64,000 bases of DNA from Flexilinea sp. (GCA_026645735.1 JAPKMT010000013.1:1-64000), one strand, 5' to 3'. Shown: positions 45,261 through 54,969, counted from the first letter of the stretch. A program made the numbers and translations. Notes: generated by a model not told the origin, from the sequence alone.

Positions 45261-46220
45261 TCATTGCCGAACTGCCGGTTTACGGTTGTATGCAATGAGA
45301 AGAATAATCAGCATGACTCCCATGATCACATTACGCATTGCAACTGACGTATTAATAGAGGAAAGGAATTGACTGAGTACTGTTAGCAGCAATGCGCCAA
45401 ATACTGTACCCAGATAATTCGCCTTTCCACCTGAAAGCATGGTTCCACCGATGACTACTGCCGAAATAGATTGCATGGTATAGCTGTTAAAGGTTGAAAC
45501 CTGCATTTGGCGAAAATAACCAGCCCCGACCAATCCGCCAATACCCGCCATCATTCCGCCCAATCCATATGCAAGTGTACGGACATGTTTTGCCCGTATT
45601 CCTGAAAGATTGGCAGCCTCAAAATTTGTACCGATCAGATTCAGCCGATGCCCAAATTTTGTATATTTGAGAAAGAGGACCACAACCAAAAAGAATAAAA
45701 ATGCCCAAATGAAAATTCCGGGTATCACGCCAAAGAACCTGGTTGTTAAACTGGAGGATAATTCTTTCGATACGGTACCACGCGGTGCTCCGTTGGAAAT
45801 AACAATCTGTAGTTTTGTCAACACGGTGGACATACATAGCGTCATGATGAGTGCAGGTATCCCGATATACGTGACACCGAGCCCGTTCAGAATTCCAAAT
45901 ATGAATCCAAAAGCCATACAAACCAGGATCGCAGGAATCAATTTTTCATTGTTCCCTTTCATTAATTCGACGGTGATGCACGCTGTGGTCGACATCATTG
46001 CACCGGCAGAAAGATCAATGCCATCTCCGGAGGTAATGACGATCATCTGGCCTGCACATACAAAAATCAGCATGGAAGCAGTCGAGAATATTGTCGCAAT
46101 TGAGTTAAGACTGAGCGCAGTTGGCCGAAAAATAACCATCGTGATATACAGCAAAATGGATAACATAAGAGCCATCAGAGCCGTATTGTTAAAAAATGAC
46201 TTGACTTTTCGGGAAATCAT
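45261..46220 (-). CDS. Ribose-type ABC transporter permease (second)
   Basis: 319 residues, about 9-10 membrane helices, BPD_transp_2 family as in RbsC. Typical segments: GDGIDLSAGAMMS near the start and SVVIGGTMLSGGKANYLGTVFGA-like sequence in the C-terminal half. Its ATG overlaps the previous permease stop by 4 bp. With the first permease it would form a heterodimeric channel for a monosaccharide. Confidence 0.92.
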   Translation of the reverse strand: MISRKVKSFFNNTALMALMLSILLYITMVIFRPTALSLNSIATIFSTASMLIFVCAGQMIVITSGDGIDLSAGAMMSTTACITVELMKGNNEKLIPAILVCMAFGFIFGILNGLGVTYIGIPALIMTLCMSTVLTKLQIVISNGAPRGTVSKELSSSLTTRFFGVIPGIFIWAFLFFLVVVLFLKYTKFGHRLNLIGTNFEAANLSGIRAKHVRTLAYGLGGMMAGIGGLVGAGYFRQMQVSTFNSYTMQSISAVVIGGTMLSGGKANYLGTVFGALLLTVLSQFLSSINTSVAMRNVIMGVMLIILLIAYNRKPAVRQ

Positions 46221-47260
46221 CGTTGTTCATCCTCCTTATGGATCCGGACTACCCGTTTTACAAGTTTTCTTGTCCGATTACTGACCAGTACAGAAAGCGT
46301 GATCCCAAGCAAAATGATAATCTGAGCAACAAAATCCTGATAATAAGTTGAAACTGAAAATCCGGGTACAAATTTCGGAATAAACTTGATAAACATATAC
46401 GTCGTTGTGTTGGTTACAAGTCCAAAAAACAGAGCTCCCAAAGCTCCACAAATCATGGTTCCCCAACCTCCGGAAATCAGCGTACCACCGAGAAGCGCTG
46501 CAGCAATGGATTGCAGTGTCTTGGCATCACCGGTCAATGGATTGGATGAAGCCAACATGAGTGTCCAGGCAATACCACCAATTCCAACAAAAACACCGCT
46601 GATGGTATAAGCCCGAATCGTTGTCCGGGTTGTTGAGACACCTGTCAGGTAGGTATTTTTTTCATCGCCTCCCAGTGCGTAGATTTCTTTCACGGCACTA
46701 AATTTTCGAATAACCAGCCAGATTAGAACCAGAGCGAGGACCAGAAATAATGAATTTGGAATTCCATAAACATGGCCTTTATAGATCTTCCATAGTTCTT
46801 TTGCCACCTTTCCCTGCGGACGATCGCTGATTAAAAGGCAAGATCCGGATACAATATAGGACATTCCATAAGTAGCCAACATAGGAGGAATTCGAAAATA
46901 TCCCACCAGAACACCATTGGTAAAACCGACCAATACTGCGAGGCAATATCCTATGGCATAAGCTGCCCAAACCGGCATCCAGGAGACTCTCGTTGGCATC
47001 ATCACTGCAAATACATTCACCAGTGTCATGGTGATGCCTGTCGAAATATCAATATTGCCGGATATCAATACAATACATTGAGCCATGGTGAGGATGATCA
47101 GCGGTGTATTGGTTGATAAAAGTGTCTGCAGCGAAGATGTCTTGAAAAAGCTTGAACCCTGCGTAATAATGTTAAGAATGATCACTGCAGTTAACAGGAT
47201 GATACCCATATACTCAGGTTGTCGTTTTAATTTTTCAAACCAAGTCGTTTTTTCCATCAT
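46217..47260 (-). CDS. Ribose-type ABC transporter permease (first)
   Basis: 347 residues, about 9-10 helices, RbsC-like. The motif VLISGNIDISTGITMTLVNV and SIAAALLGGTLISGGWGTM match the family. It overlaps both neighbours by 4 bp, showing a single operon with the ATPase and second permease. Confidence 0.92.
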   Translation of the reverse strand: MMEKTTWFEKLKRQPEYMGIILLTAVIILNIITQGSSFFKTSSLQTLLSTNTPLIILTMAQCIVLISGNIDISTGITMTLVNVFAVMMPTRVSWMPVWAAYAIGYCLAVLVGFTNGVLVGYFRIPPMLATYGMSYIVSGSCLLISDRPQGKVAKELWKIYKGHVYGIPNSLFLVLALVLIWLVIRKFSAVKEIYALGGDEKNTYLTGVSTTRTTIRAYTISGVFVGIGGIAWTLMLASSNPLTGDAKTLQSIAAALLGGTLISGGWGTMICGALGALFFGLVTNTTTYMFIKFIPKFVPGFSVSTYYQDFVAQIIILLGITLSVLVSNRTRKLVKRVVRIHKEDEQR

Positions 47261-48759
47261 TTTACGGAGTCCTTTGCTGTCATACCCATCATGGCGGAAA
47301 CTAACTTTTCCTCAGTGCAATCTGTACCACAGAGCATGCAATGGATGCCTCCTTCATAAAACACATAGATCCGATTGGCAATTTCCAACAATTCATCATT
47401 ATCCGATGAAACGATCAAAACCGTCATGCCCTGATCAGCGGCTTTGCGAAGGAAATTATGCAGTTCCCGTCGGGAAGAAACATCGACGCCTTTGGTTGGA
47501 TCATCCAATAATAATATCTCAGGCGATACAAGAATCCAGCGCCCAAATACAACTTTCTGCTGATTTCCACCAGACAGCGATGTAATTGGATCGTTGATAT
47601 TGCCGATTTTTATTTCATAATCTTTGACAATTTGATTGGTCTGTCGAATAATCATCCGGTTCGATATTCCGGAAAAATTTCGTCCCATTGACATTTTTGC
47701 GCTAAAAATATTTTCACCAATCGTCCGCAAACTGAATATGGATTCCCGATTTCGGTTTCCGGATATAAATCCGATTCCATCTTTTACTGCGTTCGCTGAA
47801 CTTTTGTAATCCACTTTTTTACCTGCAAGCGTGATTAATCCGCTGTCCCGAGGAATTGCTCCATAAATCGAGCGCAGGAATTGGGACTGGCCCTGCCCTT
47901 CCAGACCGCCAAGCCCGATAATTTCACCCCGATTAACCCGCAGGCTTACATTCTTGACAGATTCTCCGATCGACAGGTTTTCGACCACAAGAACTGCATC
48001 CTCCATGGACCGCTTTTCATCAGAAGGATTTTCTGCGATTTCGGGCATTTTCCCCGTCATATGATACACAATTTTATTGATATCTGTTTTTTTCAAGTCA
48101 ACATCTGCAACGGATTCACCATTCCGCAAAATGACTGCCCGTGAAGCAATATTAAATATTTCACTAAGCCGATGCGTTACCATGACGATGGAAATGCCAT
48201 TTTCAGATAACACCCGCAAGTTGGAAAAAAGGTTTTCCACTTCATTGTGATGTAATGCGGCAGTAACTTCATCCAGAAGCAGAATATCCGGATCCCATGA
48301 AATTGCTTTTACAATCTCTATTAAACTGAGTGTCGAGGAAGGCAGATCTTTGGGAAAATCATCCAAGTTACATGCAACGCCATATTTCTCCAACAGACTG
48401 CAGACGAAGCTGCGGTTTTTTCGTTCGTCCACTTGTCCAAATCTTCCTTTATGGAAATGACCCAGCATGACATTTTCATAAACCGTCATTCTGGGAATCA
48501 AACTCAATTCCTGATATGCAACTGCAATTTTACGAGCTCGTGATTCAGCGCTGCTTCGGATTTCGACCGGTTTTTGATCGACCGTAATGGTCCCGGCATC
48601 TTTTTTTACGGTACCGCCTAATATTTTGACTAAAGTTGATTTTCCTGAACCGTTAGCACCAAGCAATGCAACGATTTCACCTTTCTCCAAGGTTAATGAG
48701 GCTTGATTCAGTGCAATCACTGCACCAAACGATTTTTTGATATTGATTAATTCGAGCAA
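47257..48759 (-). CDS. Ribose-type ABC transporter ATPase (two nucleotide-binding domains)
   Basis: 500 residues, duplicated ABC domains like RbsA/XylG. Domain 1: Walker A LLGANGSGKSTLV, signature region LPSSTLSLIEI (degenerate relative to LSGGQ), Walker B DILLLDEVTAAL. Domain 2: NRGEIIGLGGLEGQGQSQFL in the Walker A place, signature SLSGGNQQKVVFG, Walker B EILLLDDPTKGVD. Such asymmetry is normal in this family. Energises uptake through the two permeases. Confidence 0.95.
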   Translation of the reverse strand: MLELINIKKSFGAVIALNQASLTLEKGEIVALLGANGSGKSTLVKILGGTVKKDAGTITVDQKPVEIRSSAESRARKIAVAYQELSLIPRMTVYENVMLGHFHKGRFGQVDERKNRSFVCSLLEKYGVACNLDDFPKDLPSSTLSLIEIVKAISWDPDILLLDEVTAALHHNEVENLFSNLRVLSENGISIVMVTHRLSEIFNIASRAVILRNGESVADVDLKKTDINKIVYHMTGKMPEIAENPSDEKRSMEDAVLVVENLSIGESVKNVSLRVNRGEIIGLGGLEGQGQSQFLRSIYGAIPRDSGLITLAGKKVDYKSSANAVKDGIGFISGNRNRESIFSLRTIGENIFSAKMSMGRNFSGISNRMIIRQTNQIVKDYEIKIGNINDPITSLSGGNQQKVVFGRWILVSPEILLLDDPTKGVDVSSRRELHNFLRKAADQGMTVLIVSSDNDELLEIANRIYVFYEGGIHCMLCGTDCTEEKLVSAMMGMTAKDSVK

Positions 48760-48792
48760 AAGTTTCTTCCCTCCTGCTTCTTTTGGAATTTC

Positions 48793-48834
48793 ATAAAGCC
48801 TACAGGCCGCATTTTTCAGGCTCGTAGGCTTTAT
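48793..48834. promoter_or_regulatory. Intergenic stem-loop between binding protein and ATPase genes
   Basis: ATAAAGCCTAC (48793-48803) pairs with GTAGGCTTTAT (48824-48834). No T-tract on the minus strand. Such stem-loops behind binding-protein genes usually protect the upstream mRNA and lower downstream expression (inference). Confidence 0.6.
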
Positions 48835-48881
48835 TTCTGCTACAGACTACCGATAATCCGGTCTAAAGTGTGCAAAACAAT

Positions 48882-49946
48882 TTATTTGAATGCTGCATCA
48901 GCTGTCTCTTCGGTCAAATATGCTGATACCTGATCCGTATCGGCCATATTAGCCGTATCCTCAATCGCCTTTGAGAGTGTGTCCGGAGTAACGATGTAGG
49001 TCGGTGGGTAATAATAGACTTGATTCCCATCAGTACCTTCCTTCAAGACACCATCTGCAAATTCCCAGCCGGCGGCCATACGAACAGCAAGTTTTAAAGC
49101 GCTGGCACCAATACCTGGAGGATTTTCGATAATATAGAAATCAATGACTTTCTTTTCAGCATTGATCCGATTCAGCATCCGCAAATATCCAACTTCCTCG
49201 TCTGAAGTCATGAATTTCGGATATGGAGCTCCGGCTTCTTCGATGGCTTCCAAAATACCGACACATGCTTCTTCTGTCAGGATTGCATCATATTTAATTC
49301 CGGATGCAAGCACTTCTGCCATGAGTTTCTTCGATTCGGTTTGACTCCAATTATGAGCACCTTCATACACCACTTTGATATCCGGATAATCGGCAAGACA
49401 TTCTTGCCAGACATCACCACGGATTCCTGCACCGGTTGCGCCCATTTGTCCATGGAACATCAGGATATCGCCCTTTCCGCCAATTCCTTCACACAATGCT
49501 TTGCAGCTGTTGCCAGCCCAGATCGTTTGATCTGTCTGCACTCCGATGGAACCAGCCCAAGGGTAAAGATTATCTACCGGTACAACCAATATTCCGGCTT
49601 CCTCTGCCTGTTCGAAACAGGAATCCAGTCCGGACGATCCGCCTGCATTGATCAGGATGATGTCATATCCCTCATTGATCGCGGTTTCAAACATAGCAAC
49701 TTCCTGAGCAGAGTCCATATTGGGACAATATTCGTCATATTGTGCAATAATTCCCAATTTTTTGTATTCTTCTGCTACTTCGCGAAGTTGAGCATCATAA
49801 ACTGATCGCCAGCCATGGGCATTTGTCCAGTTGATGGAAGCCACTTTCAAACCTTGTGTTTTTAATTCCGCTCTTTCAGCTGATGCCGCAGAAACGAAGG
49901 TAAATAACAGAACAAGGGTTAACAACAGAAACAAAATTTTCTTCAT
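48882..49946 (-). CDS. Sugar-binding protein of the ribose-type ABC transporter
   Basis: 354 residues, signal peptide (residues 1-22, cut after SAASA) and Peripla_BP_4/RbsB-like fold: KVASINWTNAHGWRSVYDAQ, EGYDIILINAGGSSGLDSC, VPVDNLYPWAGSIGVQTDQ. No lipobox Cys is seen, so it may be held at the surface another way or be released. Strong GGAGGG Shine-Dalgarno. First gene of the transporter operon and divergent from the dehydrogenase gene at 50300. Confidence 0.92.
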   Translation of the reverse strand: MKKILFLLLTLVLLFTFVSAASAERAELKTQGLKVASINWTNAHGWRSVYDAQLREVAEEYKKLGIIAQYDEYCPNMDSAQEVAMFETAINEGYDIILINAGGSSGLDSCFEQAEEAGILVVPVDNLYPWAGSIGVQTDQTIWAGNSCKALCEGIGGKGDILMFHGQMGATGAGIRGDVWQECLADYPDIKVVYEGAHNWSQTESKKLMAEVLASGIKYDAILTEEACVGILEAIEEAGAPYPKFMTSDEEVGYLRMLNRINAEKKVIDFYIIENPPGIGASALKLAVRMAAGWEFADGVLKEGTDGNQVYYYPPTYIVTPDTLSKAIEDTANMADTDQVSAYLTEETADAAFK

Positions 49947-50024
49947 TTATCTCCCTCCATTTATCAATTACAAAAAAAAGAAGCTGACACTCCTTAGACC
50001 GATAATTATGATATCGATGTGACT

Positions 50025-50093
50025 ATTTGAAATATGTGTAGAATTTTTTGTTGTTAATGATTCGATTCAACATCTACATTTTGAATGGCTGAC
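50025..50093. repeat. Degenerate short copy of the dispersed element
   Basis: TATTTGAAATATGTG at the left, TTTTTTGTTGTTAATG inside and ACATTTTGAATGGCTG at the right. Internal hairpin lost. It lies in the divergent promoter region of the sugar-binding protein gene. Confidence 0.5.
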
Positions 50094-50129
50094 ACCGATG
50101 ACAGTTCTTTTTGCTGCAAAATCGTTGTA

Positions 50130-50147
50130 TGATATATTTATATCAAT
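50130..50147. promoter_or_regulatory. Palindromic candidate ROK operator
   Basis: TGATATA-TT-TATATCA (50130-50145) is a perfect 7+7 palindrome in the divergent region between 49946 and 50300. TATTTATATCAAT (50135-50147) recurs exactly, inverted, in front of the ROK gene. Confidence 0.55.
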
Positions 50148-50299
50148 GAGTGATGATATTTCAGAGTATACCGCATGTCGAGATAAAAAATCAAGTGTCT
50201 CTAAAGAGAAACTTGTCATATCAAAAAGTAATAAAAATAACTTTCTCTGTCAGAATTTCAATTAGATACTTCTTTTAACAACAGAAGGAGAAGAGGAAA

Positions 50300-51406
50300 A
50301 TGTCATTAAAAAAAATTGGTGTCATAGGAACCGGTTTCATCGGACTTGCACACATAGATGCATTACGCCGAACGAAGAATGTTGAAATTACTGCATTGTG
50401 TGATACTGAAAATGTCAAAGAAAAAGCTGAGCTTTATCATATTCCACAGGCATTTTCAGATTATCAAGCCATGATGGATCAACTATCGTTGGATGCTGTT
50501 CACATCTGCACCCCCAATCATACGCATTATCCCATCGCAATGTATGCAATTGACCATGGAATTCATGTGATTTGTGAAAAACCGTTTACCGCACGCCTGG
50601 ATGAAGCGGAAGAATTGGCTGCAGCCGCAAAAAAAGCCGGCGTATCTGCGGCGGTCAACCTGCATAACCGTTTTTATCCGATGACGAACGAAATGAAACG
50701 TCAGATTGAGCAGGGGAAAACAGGAGATGTTGTTGCGGTAACCGGTGGGTACGTTCAAGACTGGCTGCTTTTTGACACGGACTTCAATTGGAGACTCTTA
50801 AGTAAAAATGCCGGATTGACCCGGATAGTGGGAGATATCGGCTCGCATTGGATCGACCTCGCCCAATTTGTTACAGGGTTGAAAATCACAGAAGTGATGG
50901 CGGAATTTCATTGTGTTTATCCGGAGAGAATTTTTACCAATAAAGATGGCAGCCAAAAAAGCATTGCTGTCGATACTGAGGATATGGCAGCTATTCTTTT
51001 CCGCTTTGAAAATGGCGCACTGGGAAATTGTTTTGTATCATCCATGCAGGCTGGACGAAAAAACAAGACGTATTTGACGGTTGCCGGGAAAATTAGTGCT
51101 CTGACCTGGGACAGTGAAGATTCCAATAATCTGGAAATCGGTTTTCGGGAACAACCAAACAGGATCATTACAAAAGATCCCAATCTCCTCTCACCGCATG
51201 CAGCTTCACTTTCCGGGTACCCCGGAGGTCATGTAGAAGGTTTTCCGGATGCTTTTAAAAATCATTTTCAGCATTTTTATGAAACGATTGATCATCCGGA
51301 TATGATCCCTGAATATGCAAGTTTTTCAGACGGTCTGCAGGAAATGCATGTAATTGAAGCAATTTTTGAGAGCAGTAAGACGCGAAAATGGGTAAAAGTC
51401 AACTGA
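50300..51406 (+). CDS. Gfo/Idh/MocA family oxidoreductase
   Basis: 368 residues. N-terminal Rossmann fold with GVIGTGFIGLAHIDALRR, the conserved EKP motif in HVICEKPFTARLDEAEE, and the C-terminal alpha/beta domain with GDIGSHWIDLAQFVTG carrying the usual His. NAD(P)-dependent oxidation or reduction of a sugar, inositol or glycoside. Clear GGAGAAGAGG Shine-Dalgarno. Followed after 10 bp by the URO-D-like gene. Confidence 0.92.
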   Translation: MSLKKIGVIGTGFIGLAHIDALRRTKNVEITALCDTENVKEKAELYHIPQAFSDYQAMMDQLSLDAVHICTPNHTHYPIAMYAIDHGIHVICEKPFTARLDEAEELAAAAKKAGVSAAVNLHNRFYPMTNEMKRQIEQGKTGDVVAVTGGYVQDWLLFDTDFNWRLLSKNAGLTRIVGDIGSHWIDLAQFVTGLKITEVMAEFHCVYPERIFTNKDGSQKSIAVDTEDMAAILFRFENGALGNCFVSSMQAGRKNKTYLTVAGKISALTWDSEDSNNLEIGFREQPNRIITKDPNLLSPHAASLSGYPGGHVEGFPDAFKNHFQHFYETIDHPDMIPEYASFSDGLQEMHVIEAIFESSKTRKWVKVN

Positions 51407-51416
51407 AGGGAAAAAA

Positions 51417-52826
51417 ATGTTCAAATCCGCAGGAATTAAAAAAAAATACGAGGACAGATTTAGACGTTATATCACAGCAATGAATGGCGGGACGCCCGAT
51501 CGTATCCCGATTCGGTTTCTCTACCAGGAAGCAGCTGCACGATATGCCGGATTGACCAATCAACAGGTAGCCTGTGATTACCAATTGGCCTTTGAGTGTA
51601 CGCGTAAAATGGCAGAAGAGATGGGCAATGATGCAGTGATGCTGAATGCGATCTGGAGCAATTACGGCCTCGCCAAGTCTGCAAGCTGGAAATACCTTTA
51701 TTGTCCTGGTGTTGACGTGGACATTAAAAGTGTCAACCAATTTGGCGAACCGGCTGACAAGAAAAACCTGTTCATGCTTGAGAACGAATACGATGAATTT
51801 TCTGAGGATCCAACTGCTTTTCTTTTCACAAAATGGTTCCCACGTGCAACGACAAGGCTGGTAAACATCGGTGAACCGGTCACAATGGATCACAATGTTG
51901 CGCTGATATCAGGTGCACTTGCATACGCAAATTATATGAATGCTTTTGGTCCGGCAGCCGAAAAACTCAAGTATGAGTCAGGTGTGGTAAGTGCCAACTC
52001 CGGAATGATTAAAGCGCCGTTGGATATCCTGGCAGATAAATTCCGTGGTTATATTGATACAGCAATTGATACCATTGAACGGCCTGAAGATGTGCTCAAG
52101 GCATGTGAGGCATTAATTCCGCATATTATTGCCAATGCGTTAGGTTCGGCAGATCCGGATAAAAAAGTACCCATTACCATCTGGGCGCACCGCGGTTGTA
52201 TACCGTTCTTTACCAGAAAGACTTTTGATACAATTTTCTGGCCAACGCTCAAACCGGTGTTCGAGGAGATCATCTCCAAAGGATATCAAATCTTATTTTA
52301 TGGTGAAGGTAATTGGGAAGCGCATTACGAAACATTGAAAGAATTGCCAACCGGAAGTCTGATTTACCACCTGGATAAAGGCGACCCGCTAACCTGCGCG
52401 AAAGCTTTCAAAGGAAAATTTGCCATCAGCGGCGGCGTCCGATATGAAATTCTGGCTCGTGGAAACGAAAATGATGTCCGCAACCACCTGAAAGAGCTTT
52501 TTGCAGTGATGAAGCCCGAAGGTGGCTATATCCTGGATGCATCCGCATTAATGCTGAACGACATCAATCCGCAGAACGTAAAGACAGCCATCGAGTACAC
52601 AATGGAGAATGGTGTATATTCGCAAGGCGGAAACAGTCTAATTCGAGAATACAGCCGGCCGCAGCAAATTAATCCGGGCAAAAGAATCCCTAATACGGTC
52701 CGTCCATGGGAAATTGAAAGCGCATCCTATCGCTGTTTGTCCGGAGATGTGAATTTCGTTCGCGAAAAATGGGAAGCCAATGACGCAGCGGCCTACAATT
52801 ATCTCTGGACTACTGTCTTATGGTAG
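51417..52826 (+). CDS. Uroporphyrinogen-decarboxylase-fold protein
   Basis: 469 residues related to the URO-D/MtaA superfamily (MNGGTPDRIPIRFLYQE near the N-terminus; PTGSLIYHLDKGDPL and KFAISGGVRYEIL later). It is longer than HemE, and the sugar-gene context argues against haem synthesis; the superfamily includes cobamide methyltransferases and sugar-pathway proteins. Co-transcribed with the dehydrogenase gene, so it probably processes the same compound. Function unknown. Confidence 0.75.
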   Translation: MFKSAGIKKKYEDRFRRYITAMNGGTPDRIPIRFLYQEAAARYAGLTNQQVACDYQLAFECTRKMAEEMGNDAVMLNAIWSNYGLAKSASWKYLYCPGVDVDIKSVNQFGEPADKKNLFMLENEYDEFSEDPTAFLFTKWFPRATTRLVNIGEPVTMDHNVALISGALAYANYMNAFGPAAEKLKYESGVVSANSGMIKAPLDILADKFRGYIDTAIDTIERPEDVLKACEALIPHIIANALGSADPDKKVPITIWAHRGCIPFFTRKTFDTIFWPTLKPVFEEIISKGYQILFYGEGNWEAHYETLKELPTGSLIYHLDKGDPLTCAKAFKGKFAISGGVRYEILARGNENDVRNHLKELFAVMKPEGGYILDASALMLNDINPQNVKTAIEYTMENGVYSQGGNSLIREYSRPQQINPGKRIPNTVRPWEIESASYRCLSGDVNFVREKWEANDAAAYNYLWTTVLW

Positions 52827-52845
52827 GAAAACAGATCCAGGTTGG

Positions 52846-52883
52846 AAAAAAGTGTCAGTTTTTTCCTGACAAAAAACTGACAC
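52846..52883 (-). terminator. Terminator for dhaKL
   Basis: Perfect 13-bp inverted repeat (52852-52864 / 52871-52883) followed on the minus strand by six T (complement of 52846-52851). It also stands at the end of the convergent plus-strand operon. Confidence 0.75.
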
Positions 52884-52936
52884 AAAATGGCATTAGGATG
52901 TAGAAATCTTGAATAAGGCTGCACAATACAAAAGCG

Positions 52937-53593
52937 TCATGCCACCGGTTTGTCTGGAAGGTGTTTTTCAGCAAATTCCCGAAAAGACCGGAATATTATC
53001 CAAACGGAAGTAGCTCCCGGATCCTGATGTCCGACAGCACGTTCCATCAGATAGATGGCTCTGCCATGCTTTGCCTGATATTCTTTGGTCTTCTCAGCAC
53101 CTTCTTTGGCAGCAGACTCGGCACTTCGAAAAAGATCCAGAAATGATGGCTCATCCTGCATTTTCATCGCCATGACAGCCGGTTCCAGTGCATCGACCAT
53201 GGTTTTATCCCCAAGTTCCGCTTTGCCGGTTTCTTTGATGATATTCAGGCTTTTTTGCATCAACGCGACAAAATCTTCGGTTTTCAGAACTGCTTTGGGT
53301 TCAGTGTTTTTTGCCCCTGCTGCAAAGAAATGTCCAAACATAACACCGGAAGCACCGCCCATGGACATTAACAATGCCCTGCCTGTTGTAGCAAAGACCT
53401 CATAGACATTCTCGCTCGGATTCATGACAGAAATTTTTTCTTTTACCTTCAAAAAACCTTTCTCCATCCCGATCCCATGATCTCCATCCCCGATGGCGCT
53501 GTCCAATTCAGTCAGAAGTGGCTTACACTCGATGATCTGATCTGCCAGATATAGAATCATTTCCTTCAGCGTTTTTACCGAGAGCGGTTCCAC
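52937..53593 (-). CDS. dhaL: Dihydroxyacetone-kinase-like ADP-binding subunit
   Basis: 218 residues from GTG 53593, which follows the dhaK stop by 4 bp and has AAGGAAG upstream. DhaL fold with the Mg-nucleotide loop ELDSAIGDGDHGIGMEKGF and the glycine-rich segment SMGGASGVMFG. With DhaK it phosphorylates dihydroxyacetone or a related ketose. DhaM, the PTS partner of E. coli, is not in the window; an ATP-using kinase or a tetrulose kinase is possible. Confidence 0.88.
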   Translation of the reverse strand: MEPLSVKTLKEMILYLADQIIECKPLLTELDSAIGDGDHGIGMEKGFLKVKEKISVMNPSENVYEVFATTGRALLMSMGGASGVMFGHFFAAGAKNTEPKAVLKTEDFVALMQKSLNIIKETGKAELGDKTMVDALEPAVMAMKMQDEPSFLDLFRSAESAAKEGAEKTKEYQAKHGRAIYLMERAVGHQDPGATSVWIIFRSFREFAEKHLPDKPVA

Positions 53594-53597
53594 GATT

Positions 53598-54599
53598 TTA
53601 TCTTCCTTCCTTCGCATAATAAGGAGTGAAACAAGGCTGATCATAATACATTTTCAATTCAGTATCCAACTTCATGATCGAAACTGAAAAACCACCCATT
53701 TCCTGGCAGGTACAAAGGCTTTTTAATTCAGCATCATGGACAATCACACCATCCCGATCCAGCAACTCTCGAATTTTCCGATAAATAATACTCAACTCAA
53801 GAATGGTGGTGGACCCCAATCCATTAATTAAAACGCATACTTCATTTCCGAATTCGACGGGCATATCCTTCAGCAAATTAACATATAGTGTTTCAGCTAA
53901 CACATCCGCAGGCTCCATCGTTGTACGCTTGATGCCTGGTTCGCCATGTAATCCCATGCCATATTCAATTTCATTTTCTCCCAGTTCGAAAGTGGGTTTA
54001 TTCAGACCGGGAATCGAACCTGGCGATGTGGCCACTCCAATGGATCGCGTATGGTTTCTGGCTTTTTCAGTTACTGTCTTGATTTCATCCAGGGTTAACC
54101 CGGCATCACAGGCAGCGCCTGCAATCTTGATGACAAAAACATCACCGGCAATCCCTCTGCGGTCTTCTGTTCTTTCCGGAGGAGCAGAGGCACAATCATC
54201 CCAGACACGAACATGCGCAGTTAGGATTCCTTCGTCTGCCAATATCTCCTCAGCAGCATCAAAGTTCAGGTTGTCTCCTGCGTAGTTGCCATAGACAAAC
54301 AGAATTCCTTTGCCTTCATCAACCGCTTTTGCAGTCTCACAGATAGTCCCGGGATCTGGTGATGCAAAAATATTGCCGCACGCTGCTGCATCAGCCATTC
54401 CTTTTCCGACAAAACCGCCAAACAGCGGTTCGTGTCCACTTCCGCCACCAACGACGAGCGAAACTTTATTTTTCCGTCGATTTCGATAAATAATGCCGTT
54501 TACTTCGGGATGTTTTTCGTAATAACGCTCATAGGCGCTGACAAAACCCGTCATTAATTCCTGAACAACTTGATCTGCTGCATTAATTATTTTTTTCAT
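53598..54599 (-). CDS. dhaK: Dihydroxyacetone-kinase-like substrate-binding subunit
   Basis: 333 residues. Signature GGGSGHEPLFGGFVGKGMAD near residue 52, and the substrate-binding His in YGMGLHGEPGIKR that forms a hemiaminal with the ketose. The remaining kinase motifs are present and the length is normal. Relatives of DhaK act on erythrulose and other short ketoses, which could fit this sugar island. First gene of dhaKL. Confidence 0.92.
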   Translation of the reverse strand: MKKIINAADQVVQELMTGFVSAYERYYEKHPEVNGIIYRNRRKNKVSLVVGGGSGHEPLFGGFVGKGMADAAACGNIFASPDPGTICETAKAVDEGKGILFVYGNYAGDNLNFDAAEEILADEGILTAHVRVWDDCASAPPERTEDRRGIAGDVFVIKIAGAACDAGLTLDEIKTVTEKARNHTRSIGVATSPGSIPGLNKPTFELGENEIEYGMGLHGEPGIKRTTMEPADVLAETLYVNLLKDMPVEFGNEVCVLINGLGSTTILELSIIYRKIRELLDRDGVIVHDAELKSLCTCQEMGGFSVSIMKLDTELKMYYDQPCFTPYYAKEGR

Positions 54600-54724
54600 T
54601 TTTATCTTTTCCTTTGAAGAATTTTTTGCATCGATTCAAAAGTTGCAAACCAATAAAAAATTGGACTGCAAGGCAAAACGCGCTTGAATCATATAAATGG
54701 ACTATTCAAAAGCTGATTTTCAGG

Positions 54725-54928
54725 TTATTTTTCTGACTTCTGATCGGAGTCCTGTTCTTTTTCAGGTTTTTCTTCTTGATCGTCTTTCTTTTCACCGGAA
54801 AGACCTTCTTTAAATGCGGTGATACTGCTCCCCAATTCTTTTGAAATCTTCGCAATACGACCGGGGCCGAATAATAATAAGACAATCACCAAAACAATCA
54901 AAATTTCAGCTACACCTGGTCTCCACAT
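54725..54928 (-). CDS. tatA: Twin-arginine translocase subunit TatA
   Basis: 67 residues: N-terminal membrane helix (EILIVLVIVLLLFGP), the FGPGRI hinge, amphipathic helix (LGSSITAFKEGLSG) and charged tail. Forms the pore ring for folded Tat substrates. TatC is not in the window, so the gene stands alone here. Confidence 0.92.
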   Translation of the reverse strand: MWRPGVAEILIVLVIVLLLFGPGRIAKISKELGSSITAFKEGLSGEKKDDQEEKPEKEQDSDQKSEK

Positions 54929-54969
54929 AGTCTGTCATCCTCGATTCATGTTACTCTGATGTAATATGT

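Noticed and set aside
51417-52826. Annotation as uroporphyrinogen decarboxylase HemE
   Set aside because: Longer than HemE and embedded in a sugar operon with no haem genes; only the superfamily fold is supported.
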